Assembly (NCBI GenBank): GCA_020634015.1
Contig: JACKCN010000004.1
Location: 186,001 to 250,000 of the forward strand
Length of the DNA: 64,000 bases
Direction of reading: 5' to 3'
Source: Candidatus Delongbacteria bacterium
GTDB lineage: Bacteria; CAIWAD01
Shown: one piece after another, positions 1-7,968 of the stretch
Layout of the letters: each line of letters opens with the position of its first letter
Position numbering within the stretch: position 1 is the stretch's first letter
Position numbers and translations under genes: made by a program
The notes under the pieces: model-generated
What the model was told of the DNA's origin: nothing
What the model saw: the letters and a program-made list of their open reading frames with translations, nothing else
Databases searched by the model: none

Positions 1-674
1 CCATCGGCTTCCTCGCTCACCGACACGCTGCCCATGGTCGAGAGCTCGTCCACCAGCGCATCGCGCCGGTCCAGCAGGTCGTTGGGCTGCTGCCCCCGGC
101 TCATGGAGTCCTGGATCCGGTCATTGAGCGCGGCCAGTTCCTGCCCCTTCTGGTTGATGCTGGACACCAGAGTGGGCACGCGGGAATCCAGATCGTCACG
201 GCTGGCGGCCAGGCGGTCGGAACTGGTGCGGATGCGCGCCACCAGTTGCTCGGCCGTGTCCAGCAGCACCCGACGAGGAGCCAGCGACTCGGGCTCGTTG
301 GCCAGATCCTGCCAGGCGTTCCAGAAGCGGTCCAGCGTGGATGACAGGCCCTGATCGTCCGGTTCCATCAGGATGGTCTCGATGAGCGCCAGCCCGTCGG
401 AGCGCATCTGCGCCTGGCCCAGCAGGCCATTCTCAGCCGTGATCTGCCGGTTCAGGTGATCACTGCGGTAGCGTTCCACGCTGAGGGTCTCGACCCCGGT
501 GCCGATCTGGCCGGGCATCGAGGGCAGCGGCTCGCTGGCTCGCAGGTTTGCCCGCTGACGATGGTACCCGGGCGTGTTGACGTTGTCGATGTTATGGCCG
601 GTCACACCCAGGGCAAGCTGGTGCGTGTACAGGGCGCGACGGGCCCCGTCGAGGATGCCGTTGAGAGTACCCAT
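1..674 (-). CDS. flgK: Flagellar hook-associated protein 1 FlgK (partial, C-terminus beyond window)
   Basis: The N-terminal 224 residues are present and the reading frame runs off the left edge without a stop. FlgK forms the hook-filament junction outside the cell. The protein opens with MGTLNGILDGARRAL and then has the axial-protein signature 'NIDNVNTPGYHRQ' (Flg_bb_rod type), followed by the FlgK-typical helical stretch 'LSSTLDRFWNAWQDLANEPE'. The start ATG at 672-674 shares its A with the TGA of the upstream flgN-like gene, so the two are probably translationally coupled. It is the last visible gene of a leftward flg operon. Identification as FlgK rather than another axial protein rests on this N-terminus and its position after flgJ and flgN. 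Confidence 0.92.
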   Translation of the reverse strand, partial: MGTLNGILDGARRALYTHQLALGVTGHNIDNVNTPGYHRQRANLRASEPLPSMPGQIGTGVETLSVERYRSDHLNRQITAENGLLGQAQMRSDGLALIETILMEPDDQGLSSTLDRFWNAWQDLANEPESLAPRRVLLDTAEQLVARIRTSSDRLAASRDDLDSRVPTLVSSINQKGQELAALNDRIQDSMSRGQQPNDLLDRRDALVDELSTMGSVSVSEEAD

Positions 675-1183
675 CAGGCGGTCCTGTCCACGATGCGACC
701 ACCGGAGTCTTCGCCGTGCAGGCGCAAGTCACGCCCGTAGGTGCCCAGCTGTCCACGCAGTTTCCTGAGCCAGTCCAGTCCACGTCCGGCGTGCTCGGCG
801 TGTTTGGCCAGCAGCTGGCGCAGCAGGGTACGGCGGCCGCTGATCTCGCCCAGCAGAGCACTCAGCCGGGCAGCCAGATCCAGCAGGCGCCGGTTGTCCT
901 CCGCCTCACAATGGGAGGCCAGCACGCTCAGGCGCAGGCTGTCCATGGGCTGCCCCAGCTCGAAGGCCAGCGACTGCAGCTGGCGCCGGCGGCGCCCATC
1001 CACGGCCACCAGCAGGTGGTTCAGGCTTTCCAGCTGGTGCGTGCTGCGCTCGAGATCCTCGCGCGAATTGGCGCGCACGGCTCCCAACTGGGCCGAGAGC
1101 AGCCCCGACAGTTCTTCCAGCAGCCAGCATTGCTCGCGCAGGGTGCGCACCAGCATCGTGAGTCGATCCTGGGTCAGGCTCAT
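674..1183 (-). CDS. flgN: FlgN-like flagellar export chaperone
   Basis: This is a 169-residue, strongly helical Leu/Arg/Glu-rich protein with no signal peptide or membrane segment. FlgN proteins are cytoplasmic chaperones that keep FlgK and FlgL soluble and deliver them to the export gate. Sequence similarity alone is weak, as is normal for this family. The call rests on size, coiled-coil character ('LRTLREQCWLLEELSGLL' near the N-terminus) and the position directly before flgK and after flgJ. It overlaps flgJ by 4 bases and touches the flgK start. The C-terminal 25 residues are polar and poorly structured. Confidence 0.62.
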   Translation of the reverse strand: MSLTQDRLTMLVRTLREQCWLLEELSGLLSAQLGAVRANSREDLERSTHQLESLNHLLVAVDGRRRRQLQSLAFELGQPMDSLRLSVLASHCEAEDNRRLLDLAARLSALLGEISGRRTLLRQLLAKHAEHAGRGLDWLRKLRGQLGTYGRDLRLHGEDSGGRIVDRTA

Positions 1184-1968
1184 TCCCCATATCCTCCCAG
1201 CATGCCTTCGATCTTGCGGACATAGCCCCGGGTTTCGGGATAGGGCGGCACGCCGCCGTGTTTCTCGACGGCACCCGGACCCGCGTTGTAGGCCGCGGTG
1301 GCCAGTCTTTTGTCGCCGCCGAAGCGGTCGGAGAGCTGCTTGAGATAGCGCACGCCGCCCTCGATGTTCTGGCGTGGATCCCAGGGGTTGCTCACCTCCA
1401 GCTCGCGCGCGGTGGCGGGCATCAGTTGCATCAGGCCCATGGCACCCTTGCTGGAGCGCGCCCCCGGGTTCCAGGAGCTTTCGGCGCGGATCACAGCGCA
1501 GACCCAGTCCGGATCCAGATCATGGGTGGCCGCCGTATCACGGGCGACCGTCTCGAGTCCGGCGGGAATGTGCGCCTGCGTGTGATCCACGGACAGCGGA
1601 CGCCTCACGGGCCCCGAATAGCGTGCCCGTTCCAGGCTCAGCTCCAGCGGAGCGGAGTCACCGGGTTCCTGATCGGCACCCAGCTGGGCCATGATCTGGC
1701 GCGCGATCCCCAGGCCTTCGCCGCGGCTCAGTTCCTGGGCCAGATTCTCGCTCAGCATGCTCTGGTAGAAGCGCGAGGAGGTGTCGTCCTTGTCGAAGAG
1801 ACCGCCCTCGTCCAGACTGGAGAGCATGCTTTCGAGCATGCGCACGCTCAGCATCTCCTCGAAGCGCCGGCCGGCTTCCGCCAGTTCGCGCTGGGCACGA
1901 TCGGGGCTGGCCAGGGGACGCGGGCCGCTTTCCAGGGGCCGCGGTGTGGGGTTCTGGATCTGCATCAC
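1180..1968 (-). CDS. flgJ: FlgJ-type rod-binding protein fused to a lytic transglycosylase domain
   Basis: The 262-residue protein has two parts. Residues ~28-98 are a FlgJ N-terminal rod-binding domain ('FEEMLSVRMLESML', then 'GEGLGIARQIMAQL'). Residues ~135-258 are a soluble lytic transglycosylase (SLT, GH23) domain with the catalytic Glu163 in 'VIRAESSWNP', the 'GAMGLMQLMPATA' block and 'AAYNAGPGAV'. It should cap the growing rod in the periplasm and cut peptidoglycan for its passage. In enterobacterial FlgJ the C-terminal domain is instead a GH73 glucosaminidase, so this is the SLT-fusion version. No signal peptide is visible, consistent with export through the flagellar apparatus. The start overlaps the flgI stop by 4 bases. 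Confidence 0.9.
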   Translation of the reverse strand: MMQIQNPTPRPLESGPRPLASPDRAQRELAEAGRRFEEMLSVRMLESMLSSLDEGGLFDKDDTSSRFYQSMLSENLAQELSRGEGLGIARQIMAQLGADQEPGDSAPLELSLERARYSGPVRRPLSVDHTQAHIPAGLETVARDTAATHDLDPDWVCAVIRAESSWNPGARSSKGAMGLMQLMPATARELEVSNPWDPRQNIEGGVRYLKQLSDRFGGDKRLATAAYNAGPGAVEKHGGVPPYPETRGYVRKIEGMLGGYGE

Positions 1969-3080
1969 ACGATCACCAGATCGGCCTGCAGGGCGCCCGC
2001 GGCCTTGAGCAGCTGGAAAATGGAAATGATGTCGCGCGGGCTCACGCCCAGGGAATTGAGGGCACGGGCCACCCCATTGACATCGATCATGTCGTCCAGC
2101 ACCACCAGCCGGGCCTCGTCGGCCGTGACCGAGATGTCCTGGTTGGTGTTCTGCGCCGTGTTGCCCAGGCTGAAGGGCGCGGGCTGGCTGCTCTGCTGGT
2201 CGCTCTTGATCACCACCGAGAGATTGCCGTGCGCCACCGCCACCGGGGAAAGCCGCACATTGCGCCCCACCACCACCGTGCCCGTGCGCTCGTTGATCAC
2301 CACGCGCGCGCGCAGGTCCACGTCGATTTCCAGGTTCTCGATGACCGAGACCATTTCCACCACCTGCTGCTCGGCCAGCACTCCCGCGGGCAATGTCACG
2401 CGGATCTGGCTGCCGTTGAGCGCGGCGGCCAGTTCTTCGCCGAAGGCCGTGTTGACGGCGTCCTGCACGCGGCGGGCATTGGTGAAGTCCTGGTCACGCA
2501 GGCTGATGGTCAGTTCTCCGTTGCGGGTCAGCCCGCCCAGCCGGTCGCGCAACACAATGCCGCCTTCGGGCACTCTGCCCACCAGGGTGTAATTCTTGCG
2601 GATGCTGGAGCCGCCCGCCTCGAAGTTGAAGCCACCGATCGAAATGGGACCCTGCCCGTTGGCCCAGGCGATCTGCCCCTCGGCATCGGTCAGCGGGGTC
2701 ATCAGCAGGGTGCCGCCCATCAGACTCTTGGCATCGCCCATGGAGCTGAGGGTCAGGTCCAGGTGCTCACCCGCGCGTGCGAAGGCGGGCAGCTTGGCCG
2801 TGACCATCACGGCCGCCACGTTCTTGGGTTTCAGCTGGGCCGGATCCACGCTCAGCCCGAAGCGCTCGAGCATGTTGGCCAGGGCCTGCATGGTGAACTG
2901 GCTCTTGCTGCCGTCGCCCGTGCCGTCCAGACCCACCACGATGCCGTAACCCAGCAGGTCCAGTTCCTCGGCGCCGCGGAACTCGCTGATCTCCTTCAAC
3001 CGAGCGGCTCCGGCCGTCAGGGCCAGCAGCAGCAGGAGCAGCCCTGCGGTGATGCATTGTGAAATCGTCTTGTGTGCCAT
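1965..3080 (-). CDS. flgI: Flagellar P-ring protein FlgI
   Basis: This 371-residue protein matches the normal length of FlgI, which polymerises around the rod in the periplasm at the peptidoglycan layer. A Sec signal peptide covers residues 1-25 ('ITAGLLLLLLALTAGAA'). It is followed by the very conserved FlgI start 'LKEISEFRGAEELDLLGYGI' and 'VVGLDGTGD', and the family block 'LKPKNVAAVMVTAKLPAFA'. The end 'LNSLGVSPRDIISIFQLLKAAGAL' is also typical. It lies 8 bases after the flgH stop and overlaps flgJ by 4. Confidence 0.97.
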   Translation of the reverse strand: MAHKTISQCITAGLLLLLLALTAGAARLKEISEFRGAEELDLLGYGIVVGLDGTGDGSKSQFTMQALANMLERFGLSVDPAQLKPKNVAAVMVTAKLPAFARAGEHLDLTLSSMGDAKSLMGGTLLMTPLTDAEGQIAWANGQGPISIGGFNFEAGGSSIRKNYTLVGRVPEGGIVLRDRLGGLTRNGELTISLRDQDFTNARRVQDAVNTAFGEELAAALNGSQIRVTLPAGVLAEQQVVEMVSVIENLEIDVDLRARVVINERTGTVVVGRNVRLSPVAVAHGNLSVVIKSDQQSSQPAPFSLGNTAQNTNQDISVTADEARLVVLDDMIDVNGVARALNSLGVSPRDIISIFQLLKAAGALQADLVIV

Positions 3081-3088
3081 GATGCCTC

Positions 3089-3688
3089 TCAGATCATCCA
3101 GCCGAAGAGCCAGCCGATCAGTCCGCGCCGCTGGCTGTCGCGCACCAGACCACGCCCGCTGTAGCGGATCACCGCGTCGGCCACCAGATAACTGTACACG
3201 GTATTGTCGGCGGCCACATCCGCCGGACGGACCCGGCCGCTGATCTCGGTGATCTGCTCCTCGCCATCCAGTTCGACCACGCGCTGGCCTTCGATCACCA
3301 GCAGTCCGTTGGGCTCGATCGAGACGATTTCCACCGTGATCGTGCCGTTCAGGCTGCTGCTGCGGGCATTGGTGCCCTTGCTCTTGTGCTCATTGCTGCC
3401 GGCGCTGGTGCCCGAAATCGAGGGCATGAAGGTCAGCGGACCTCCCGCGCCACTGGCCCCGATGGACAGGCCATCCTCGCGCTTGGTATTGATGCTGGCG
3501 CTGTTGCTGCCGCTGCCCGATTCCACGATCACCACGGTCAGTACCTGCCCCACCTCCAGACTGCGGTCGTCGGCGAAGAGCGAGCCGGCCAGAAAGGGAG
3601 CCCGCGAGGCGGAGACCGCAACGGTGCTGCAGAGCAGACTCAGCAACAGGGCAGTCAGCGTATCACGAATCATGCGGTGTGCGTTCAT
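3089..3688 (-). CDS. flgH: Flagellar L-ring protein FlgH
   Basis: FlgH forms the outer-membrane L-ring around the rod. The ATG at 3686-3688 (MNAHRMIRD) was chosen because it forms an ATGA overlap with the flgA stop and is followed by a signal peptide ('LTALLLSLLCSTVAVSAS'). A longer in-frame extension would lie inside flgA. Residues from ~30 carry the family blocks 'SLFADDRSLEVGQVLTVVI', 'LNGTITVEIVSIEPNGLLVI' and 'VRPADVAADNTVYSYLVADA'. The C-terminus 'GLIGWLFGWMI' is a typical FlgH end. FlgH is usually a lipoprotein; a canonical lipobox is not clear here, since the only candidate Cys follows 'LSLL'. Confidence 0.95.
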   Translation of the reverse strand: MNAHRMIRDTLTALLLSLLCSTVAVSASRAPFLAGSLFADDRSLEVGQVLTVVIVESGSGSNSASINTKREDGLSIGASGAGGPLTFMPSISGTSAGSNEHKSKGTNARSSSLNGTITVEIVSIEPNGLLVIEGQRVVELDGEEQITEISGRVRPADVAADNTVYSYLVADAVIRYSGRGLVRDSQRRGLIGWLFGWMI

Positions 3689-4443
3689 GGGTTCATCTCC
3701 AGTACGGCCAGCCCTGGGCTGAGCAGCAGGGCCTGCAGGCGCTTGCCTGAATCTTCCAGGCGCACGGGCACCATCTCGCCCACCCGGGCGCTGCGTTCCA
3801 CACGTGCGGGCACACGCAGTTCGATGCCGTCGCCCCGATACCACAGGGTCAGTTGCTGGTTGCGGAACACATCGGGCACGGGCAGTACCTGGTGCTCGAG
3901 AATCGCCGATCCGGCGGCGGTGCGGCGTTTCAGGCGCTGGCCCAGCAGGGTCTCACAGTCCACGATGTCTCCTGAGTCGATCTTGGTGGTTTCCCGCAGC
4001 GACAGGCAGAGCATGTCCGCGGCAAGAATCTCGTTGCGGTCCAGTTCGCGCCGCGCCACGGGCACCCGATGCCAGCTGCGCAGTTTCCAGCCCAGCGAGA
4101 AGCGTCGGATGATCCGGTCGTCCACCCGCACGCACACCGGCAGGGCTCCCCGGGCACCTGTGCCCGCCGGCCCCAGTTCGAACACACAGTCTTCGGGAAG
4201 TCCGGCGGGGTCCACGCGGGAAAACTCAACGGCCAGGCTGTCGGCCTGGAACACCGTGTGCTCCAGCACGCGGGCGCGGGCCGCGTCCAGCAGGCGCTCC
4301 ACGGACGACTGGGCCGCCGCGGCACTGCCCAGCCCACACAGCAGCAGGATCCCCAGCACTCGCGGCAGAGTCGCGGCGGACCGGCTTCCCGGCCGATGAA
4401 GAATCCGCTCTGCGGGCTGTTGTGGGTTCCTGAGCTGTCTCAC
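3685..4443 (-). CDS. flgA: Flagella basal-body P-ring formation protein FlgA
   Basis: FlgA is the periplasmic chaperone for P-ring assembly. The 252-residue protein has a long N-terminus with a signal peptide ('LPRVLGILLLCGLGSAAAA', ~27-45). A variable N-terminal domain precedes a C-terminal SAF/ChapFlgA region (~125-250) with 'VARRELDRNEILAADML', 'LGQRLKRRTAAGSAI' and 'VPARVERSARVGEMVPVRL'. It starts 2 bases after the flgG stop and overlaps flgH by 4. The order flgF-flgG-flgA-flgH-flgI is the usual one in many non-enterobacterial genomes. Confidence 0.93.
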   Translation of the reverse strand: MRQLRNPQQPAERILHRPGSRSAATLPRVLGILLLCGLGSAAAAQSSVERLLDAARARVLEHTVFQADSLAVEFSRVDPAGLPEDCVFELGPAGTGARGALPVCVRVDDRIIRRFSLGWKLRSWHRVPVARRELDRNEILAADMLCLSLRETTKIDSGDIVDCETLLGQRLKRRTAAGSAILEHQVLPVPDVFRNQQLTLWYRGDGIELRVPARVERSARVGEMVPVRLEDSGKRLQALLLSPGLAVLEMNP

Positions 4444-4445
4444 GA

Positions 4446-5234
4446 TCAGCGCCTCAGGTTGGAGGCGGTGGACAGCATGTCGTCACTGGTGCGGATGGCC
4501 TTGCTGTTGATCTCGTAGGCCCGCTGGGCATTGATCATGGCCACCATCTCCTCCACCACTTTCACGTTCGAGGATTCGAGGAATCCCTGGGCCAGCTGGC
4601 CGAACTCTTCGGTGCCCGGTGTGCCCAGCAGGGGCGCGCCCGAGGACGCCGTTTCCAGATACAGGTTCTGGCCCAGGGCCCTCAGGCCGGCCGGGTTGGT
4701 GAAGATCGCCAGCTCGAGCGTGCCCACCTGCACGGGTGCGGGGTCGCTGCCCACCAGGGCGCTCACCACGCCATCGCGGCTGACCTGGATCGAGGTGGTG
4801 CCCGCGGGCACGGCGATTTCCGGCTGCAGGGTCAGCCCGTCGGTGGTCACCAGGATGCCGTCGCTGGAGAGCTTGAAGGAGCCGTCGCGCGTGTACCCCA
4901 CGCTGCCGTCCAGGCGCTGCACCTGGTAGAAGCCCATGCCTTCGATGGCCACGTCCAACGCATTGTCGGTCTGTGCCACATCGCCCTGGCTCATCTGGCG
5001 GGTCAGGCTGGTGGTCTTCACGCCCGTGCCCACCTGCAGTTCGGTGGGCGCCACGTTGCCCAGACTGTTGGCCACGCCGTTGGTGCGAAGATTCTGGTAC
5101 AGCAGGTCCTGGAACTCGGCGCGGCTGCGCTTGAAGCCCGTCGTGTTCACGTTGGCCAGATTGTTGGAAATGGTGTCGATGTTCAGCTGCTGGGCGTACA
5201 TGCCCGCGGCCGCGCTGTAGAGTGCCCGGATCAT
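4446..5234 (-). CDS. flgG: Flagellar distal rod protein FlgG
   Basis: The 262-residue length is exactly typical of FlgG, the distal rod subunit. The N-terminus 'MIRALYSAAAGMYAQQLNID' and 'NLANVNTTGFKRSRAEFQDL' is the FlgG axial signature. The middle has 'VAIEGMGFYQVQ' and 'YTRDGSFKLSSDG'. The end 'INAQRAYEINSKAIRTSDDM' is the conserved C-terminal rod helix. It is separated from flgF by 11 bases. FlgF and FlgG are paralogues; the 'INAQRAYE' C-terminus distinguishes this as FlgG. Confidence 0.98.
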   Translation of the reverse strand: MIRALYSAAAGMYAQQLNIDTISNNLANVNTTGFKRSRAEFQDLLYQNLRTNGVANSLGNVAPTELQVGTGVKTTSLTRQMSQGDVAQTDNALDVAIEGMGFYQVQRLDGSVGYTRDGSFKLSSDGILVTTDGLTLQPEIAVPAGTTSIQVSRDGVVSALVGSDPAPVQVGTLELAIFTNPAGLRALGQNLYLETASSGAPLLGTPGTEEFGQLAQGFLESSNVKVVEEMVAMINAQRAYEINSKAIRTSDDMLSTASNLRR

Positions 5235-5245
5235 GGCAGACCTTC

Positions 5246-5995
5246 CTATTTGATGTCCACACGACCCAGTTCGCCAACGGCGCGGGCCAGATTCTCGTCG
5301 TTCGTGCGCAGGGCGCGCTGGGCGAAGGTGAACAGCTTCTCCTGTTCGATCATGCCCACCATCAGCTCCACCACCCCGCCGTTGCTGCCTTCAAGGGCCC
5401 CCTGCTGCACCACGGTGCCTTCCGCATCGTGTGCTCCCGCCCGGTCTTCGTCCGTGGGCGTGAACAGGTTGTGACCCAGCTTGGCCAGAAAACTGCGGTC
5501 CTCGAATTCCACCAGTTTCAGCTGCCCGACCACCACCCCGTTCTGCACCAGCTGGCCATCGCCATTGAGATCCACGGGCCCCGGCCCCAGCTTGAGCGCG
5601 CCCGTATCCCCGATCACGGGCAAGCCGTCACTGGTGACCAGACTGCCGTCCTCGCCCAGCAGGAAATGCCCATTGCGCGTGTAGTGTTCGCGTCCATCCA
5701 GCCCCTCGACCGCGAAGAAGCCCGGGCCTTCCAGCGCGAAATCCAGCTGGCTGCCCGTGGGCTCCAGGGGTCCCGGGCTCCAGCGTGTTTCAAATCCGCT
5801 GCGCAGCCGGTTCTCCGGGTTGTCGATGCCCCGGCCGCGATCCACGATCAGGCGATGGTCAATCAGTTCGCGAAAGTTCAGCCGGTCCTGGCGGAAGCCC
5901 GTGGTCTGGGCGTTGGCCAGATTGTTGGCCGTGATGTCGGTCTGCATGCTGCGGGCCATCATCGCCCCACCCGAATCGATCAATCCGCGAATCAT
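5246..5995 (-). CDS. flgF: Flagellar proximal rod protein FlgF
   Basis: This 249-residue FlgG paralogue is a flagellar basal-body rod protein. It has the axial N-terminal signature ('DITANNLANAQTTGFRQDR'), the middle block 'FALEGPGFFAVEG' with 'YTRNGHFLLGEDGSLVT', and a C-terminal helix 'MIEQEKLFTFAQRALRTNDE'. Its C-terminus lacks the INAQRAYE motif of FlgG, which supports FlgF. It is the first gene of the leftward flagellar operon, and a sigma-54 type promoter sits about 40 bases upstream of its ATG. Confidence 0.9.
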   Translation of the reverse strand: MIRGLIDSGGAMMARSMQTDITANNLANAQTTGFRQDRLNFRELIDHRLIVDRGRGIDNPENRLRSGFETRWSPGPLEPTGSQLDFALEGPGFFAVEGLDGREHYTRNGHFLLGEDGSLVTSDGLPVIGDTGALKLGPGPVDLNGDGQLVQNGVVVGQLKLVEFEDRSFLAKLGHNLFTPTDEDRAGAHDAEGTVVQQGALEGSNGGVVELMVGMIEQEKLFTFAQRALRTNDENLARAVGELGRVDIK

Positions 5996-6035
5996 CGCAC
6001 TCCTCCGATTGCTGCTCCTGTGCCCTTCGGGTTTG

Positions 6036-6050
6036 GCAAAGGTTGTGCCA
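6036..6050 (-). promoter_or_regulatory. Sigma-54 (-24/-12) promoter for the flg operon
   Basis: On the minus strand this reads TGGCAC-AACCT-TTGC: the invariant GG and GC dinucleotides are exactly 10 bases apart, with a perfect TGGCAC element and a TTGC element. It is correctly oriented, with an expected start of transcription near 6024 and a leader of about 30 bases before the flgF ATG at 5995. Sigma-54 control of middle flagellar genes is known in several phyla. The neighbouring NtrC-type activator gene (8096-9451) is a candidate regulator; that link is inference. Confidence 0.8.
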
Positions 6051-6227
6051 GCTGCCAGATCGTGCCACGGAATGAGTCAACTGGCTTCAAATCAAAGGCT
6101 TGCGGACTTCAGAACTCCCGAAGCTGGCCACTTGCGAAGCGGAAGGCCTTGCCCCATGGGGGGCAGGATTTTTCTGCCGCTCGCGCGTGACTCCCGGATT
6201 CCGTGGAGCGTGGCAGGTCGGGAAATG

Positions 6228-6261
6228 AGAAAACCCTGCCGGCAATGACGCCGGCAGGGTT
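6228..6261 (-). terminator. Rho-independent terminator of the MBL-fold gene
   Basis: A 10-bp perfect stem (6234-6243 with 6250-6259, loop AATGAC on the plus strand) is extended by A-T pairs and followed on the minus strand by TTTTC. It lies about 45 bases after the stop of the hydrolase gene at 6304. The rest of the 6062-6303 stretch shows no gene. Confidence 0.85.
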
Positions 6262-6303
6262 GGTTGGGGTCGGGATTGACGGTCGGACGAGAAAGGCGCG
6301 CGC

Positions 6304-7221
6304 TCAGCTCGCCGAGACGGCGCTGAGATTGTGGGACAGGCGTCCGCCCTCGGGCAGCAGGATCTCCAGTTCGCGGGCGCCTTCGGCATCCTTGCGTTCC
6401 TGCAGCTGCAGGACCATGCCTTCACGGGCGGCGAAACAGTTGCCGCAGTGCTGGTGCGCGGCGCGTTCGATGGCATCCATGGCCACATCGTCGTGGTCCT
6501 GGTCATGATGGAACATCACCAGGCGGCGCACACCGGCGGCCCGGGCGTTGAGAATCGCGTGTTCCCAGGTGCTGTGGCCCCAGCCCACGCGCCCCTGACG
6601 ATACTCTTCGGGTGTGTAGTTCGTATCGAAGATCAGCAGGTCGGCGTGTCTGGCCAAGTCCACGATCACTGGATCTGGCCCTTCAACGATGTGCTCCGTG
6701 TCGGTGGCGTATACAAGGCAGGCCTCGCCCACCTGGATCCGGAAGCCCAGACAGCCCCCCGGATGATTCAGCCGACGGGCCTGAATGCTGAAGGGGCCCT
6801 GCTGGAAGGTGCCCTCGGTGAGCGAGTGGAAACTCTTGCGCGCCGACATGTACTCAAGATCCACGGGAAAGAAACTGGAGGCCTGCTGCACTTCAAGCGA
6901 GCGCTGGAAGGTCAGGTCCTTGGTGTCCTGGCCCATGAAACGAAAGGTGTTCCTGGGGTTGAAGAGGGGTTTGAAGAAGGGGATGCCCTGGATGTGATCC
7001 CAGTGGAGATGGCTGAACAGGATCGTGGCTTCCAGTCCTCCCTGGGGAGCGCGCTGGAGCAACTGGTTGCCCAGCAGACGCAGGCCGGTGCCCGCATCGA
7101 GGATCAGCAGTTCACCGGAATCGCTCTCGACCGAGATGCAGCTCGTATTGCCCCCGAAACGGGCATGACCGGCACCCGGCGTGGGCACTCCGCCCCGAAC
7201 TCCCCAGAAGCGAACCTTCAT
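6304..7221 (-). CDS. MBL-fold metallo-hydrolase (phosphodiesterase-like)
   Basis: The ATG at 7219-7221 (MKVRFWGVRGGVPTPG) was chosen over an upstream in-frame extension because 'GGGAGAGACAAG' provides a Shine-Dalgarno site and because the extension would run through a repeat array. The 305-residue protein opens with the 'VRFWGVRG..PTPG' segment seen in MBL proteins related to class II cyclic-nucleotide phosphodiesterases. The zinc-binding motif is 'HLHWDHIQG' (His71, His73, Asp75, His76), and further ligands are plausible in 'LNHPGG' and 'YATDTEH'. It is probably a cytoplasmic hydrolase of unknown substrate. It is monocistronic, with its own terminator downstream. Confidence 0.85.
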   Translation of the reverse strand: MKVRFWGVRGGVPTPGAGHARFGGNTSCISVESDSGELLILDAGTGLRLLGNQLLQRAPQGGLEATILFSHLHWDHIQGIPFFKPLFNPRNTFRFMGQDTKDLTFQRSLEVQQASSFFPVDLEYMSARKSFHSLTEGTFQQGPFSIQARRLNHPGGCLGFRIQVGEACLVYATDTEHIVEGPDPVIVDLARHADLLIFDTNYTPEEYRQGRVGWGHSTWEHAILNARAAGVRRLVMFHHDQDHDDVAMDAIERAAHQHCGNCFAAREGMVLQLQERKDAEGARELEILLPEGGRLSHNLSAVSAS

Positions 7222-7394
7222 CTTGTCTCTCCCGTGCTTCGCCGACCCGGGCCGACGGGCTGTTGCTTGTCCGTTGTTCGCGGGAGCCAGGCTCCACCGT
7301 CCTGTCCAGGAGCCCTGCCCAAGGGACGCGGGACTTCTCACCGGCCCATAGAATGGTACAGGCTTCACAAAGGAAGTGTGATCTGCAACACTCG

Positions 7395-7427
7395 GTTCAC
7401 AGATCCGGCGTTGCCGGATCTGTGAAC
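7395..7427. repeat. Perfect 15-bp palindrome with 3-base loop
   Basis: GTTCACAGATCCGGC (7395-7409) and its exact reverse complement (7413-7427) are separated only by GTT. It sits immediately before the 56-bp hairpin array, between the divergent hydrolase gene and tRNA-Arg. There is no T-run on either side, so it does not look like an intrinsic terminator. Confidence 0.9.
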
Positions 7428-7429
7428 TT

Positions 7430-7700
7430 CGGAGTTTTTCGGCCCCCGGCGGGGGGCCGAAAAACTCCGGGTCCGCGGTGGGGGCTTGGGGTGTTTCGGC
7501 CCCCGCGGGGGGCCGAAAGTCTCCGGGTCCGCGGCGGGGGCTTGGGCTGCTTCGGTCCCGATGGGGGCCGAAAGTCTCCGGGTCCGTGGTGGAGGCTTGG
7601 GGCGTTTCAGCCCCCGCGGGGGGCCGAAAGTCTCCGGGTCCGCGACGGATGGCCACGTGCTTTCGGCTCCGGGTGGGGGCAGAAAGTCTTCGGGGGACCG
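7430..7700. repeat. Tandem array of five ~56-bp hairpin units
   Basis: Five head-to-tail copies have core GG positions at about 7441, 7498, 7554, 7609 and 7665 (spacings 57, 56, 55, 56). Each copy has a GC-rich palindrome of the form TTTCGGCCCCC...GGGGGCCGAAA, followed by a conserved 'CTCCGGGTCCG' flank and a G-rich linker. Copy 1 has an 18-bp stem (7430-7447 with 7452-7469). Copies 4 and 5 carry mismatched arms. The spacing changes shift any reading frame, so the open frames here are not coding. The 7222-7968 interval holds this array, the preceding palindrome and no gene I can support. Confidence 0.9.
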
Positions 7701-7968
7701 GCACGGCGGGGGCGGCCCATCCGTGACGTTCCGGGCGGCCGGTCGTCGTCCTCCGTGCTCTGTCAATCGGTTCGCGACGGGGTCCGATCGACCGGGCGGG
7801 CCCGTTTTCACGGGCGCACCAGCGTCGGAAATTCGCGGCGATTGGCCAAGACCTGTATGGCCCACCGTGGCTTGTTCGACGGTCACACGCCACCGGGCCG
7901 GTTGTGCGAACCGGTGGCCTATCGTAAGTTCAGGGCCTCCTGCGAACGCGCCTTCGGGCAAGCTTCAG

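Noticed and set aside
1258..2592. 444-codon plus-strand ORF opposite flgJ and flgI
   Set aside because: It is an antisense shadow of well-conserved flagellar genes in a GC-rich genome.
7365..7961. 198-codon ORF with Pro-rich repeats next to tRNA-Arg
   Set aside because: Repeat spacings of 55-57 bases shift the frame between units, and the product is low-complexity without a start site.
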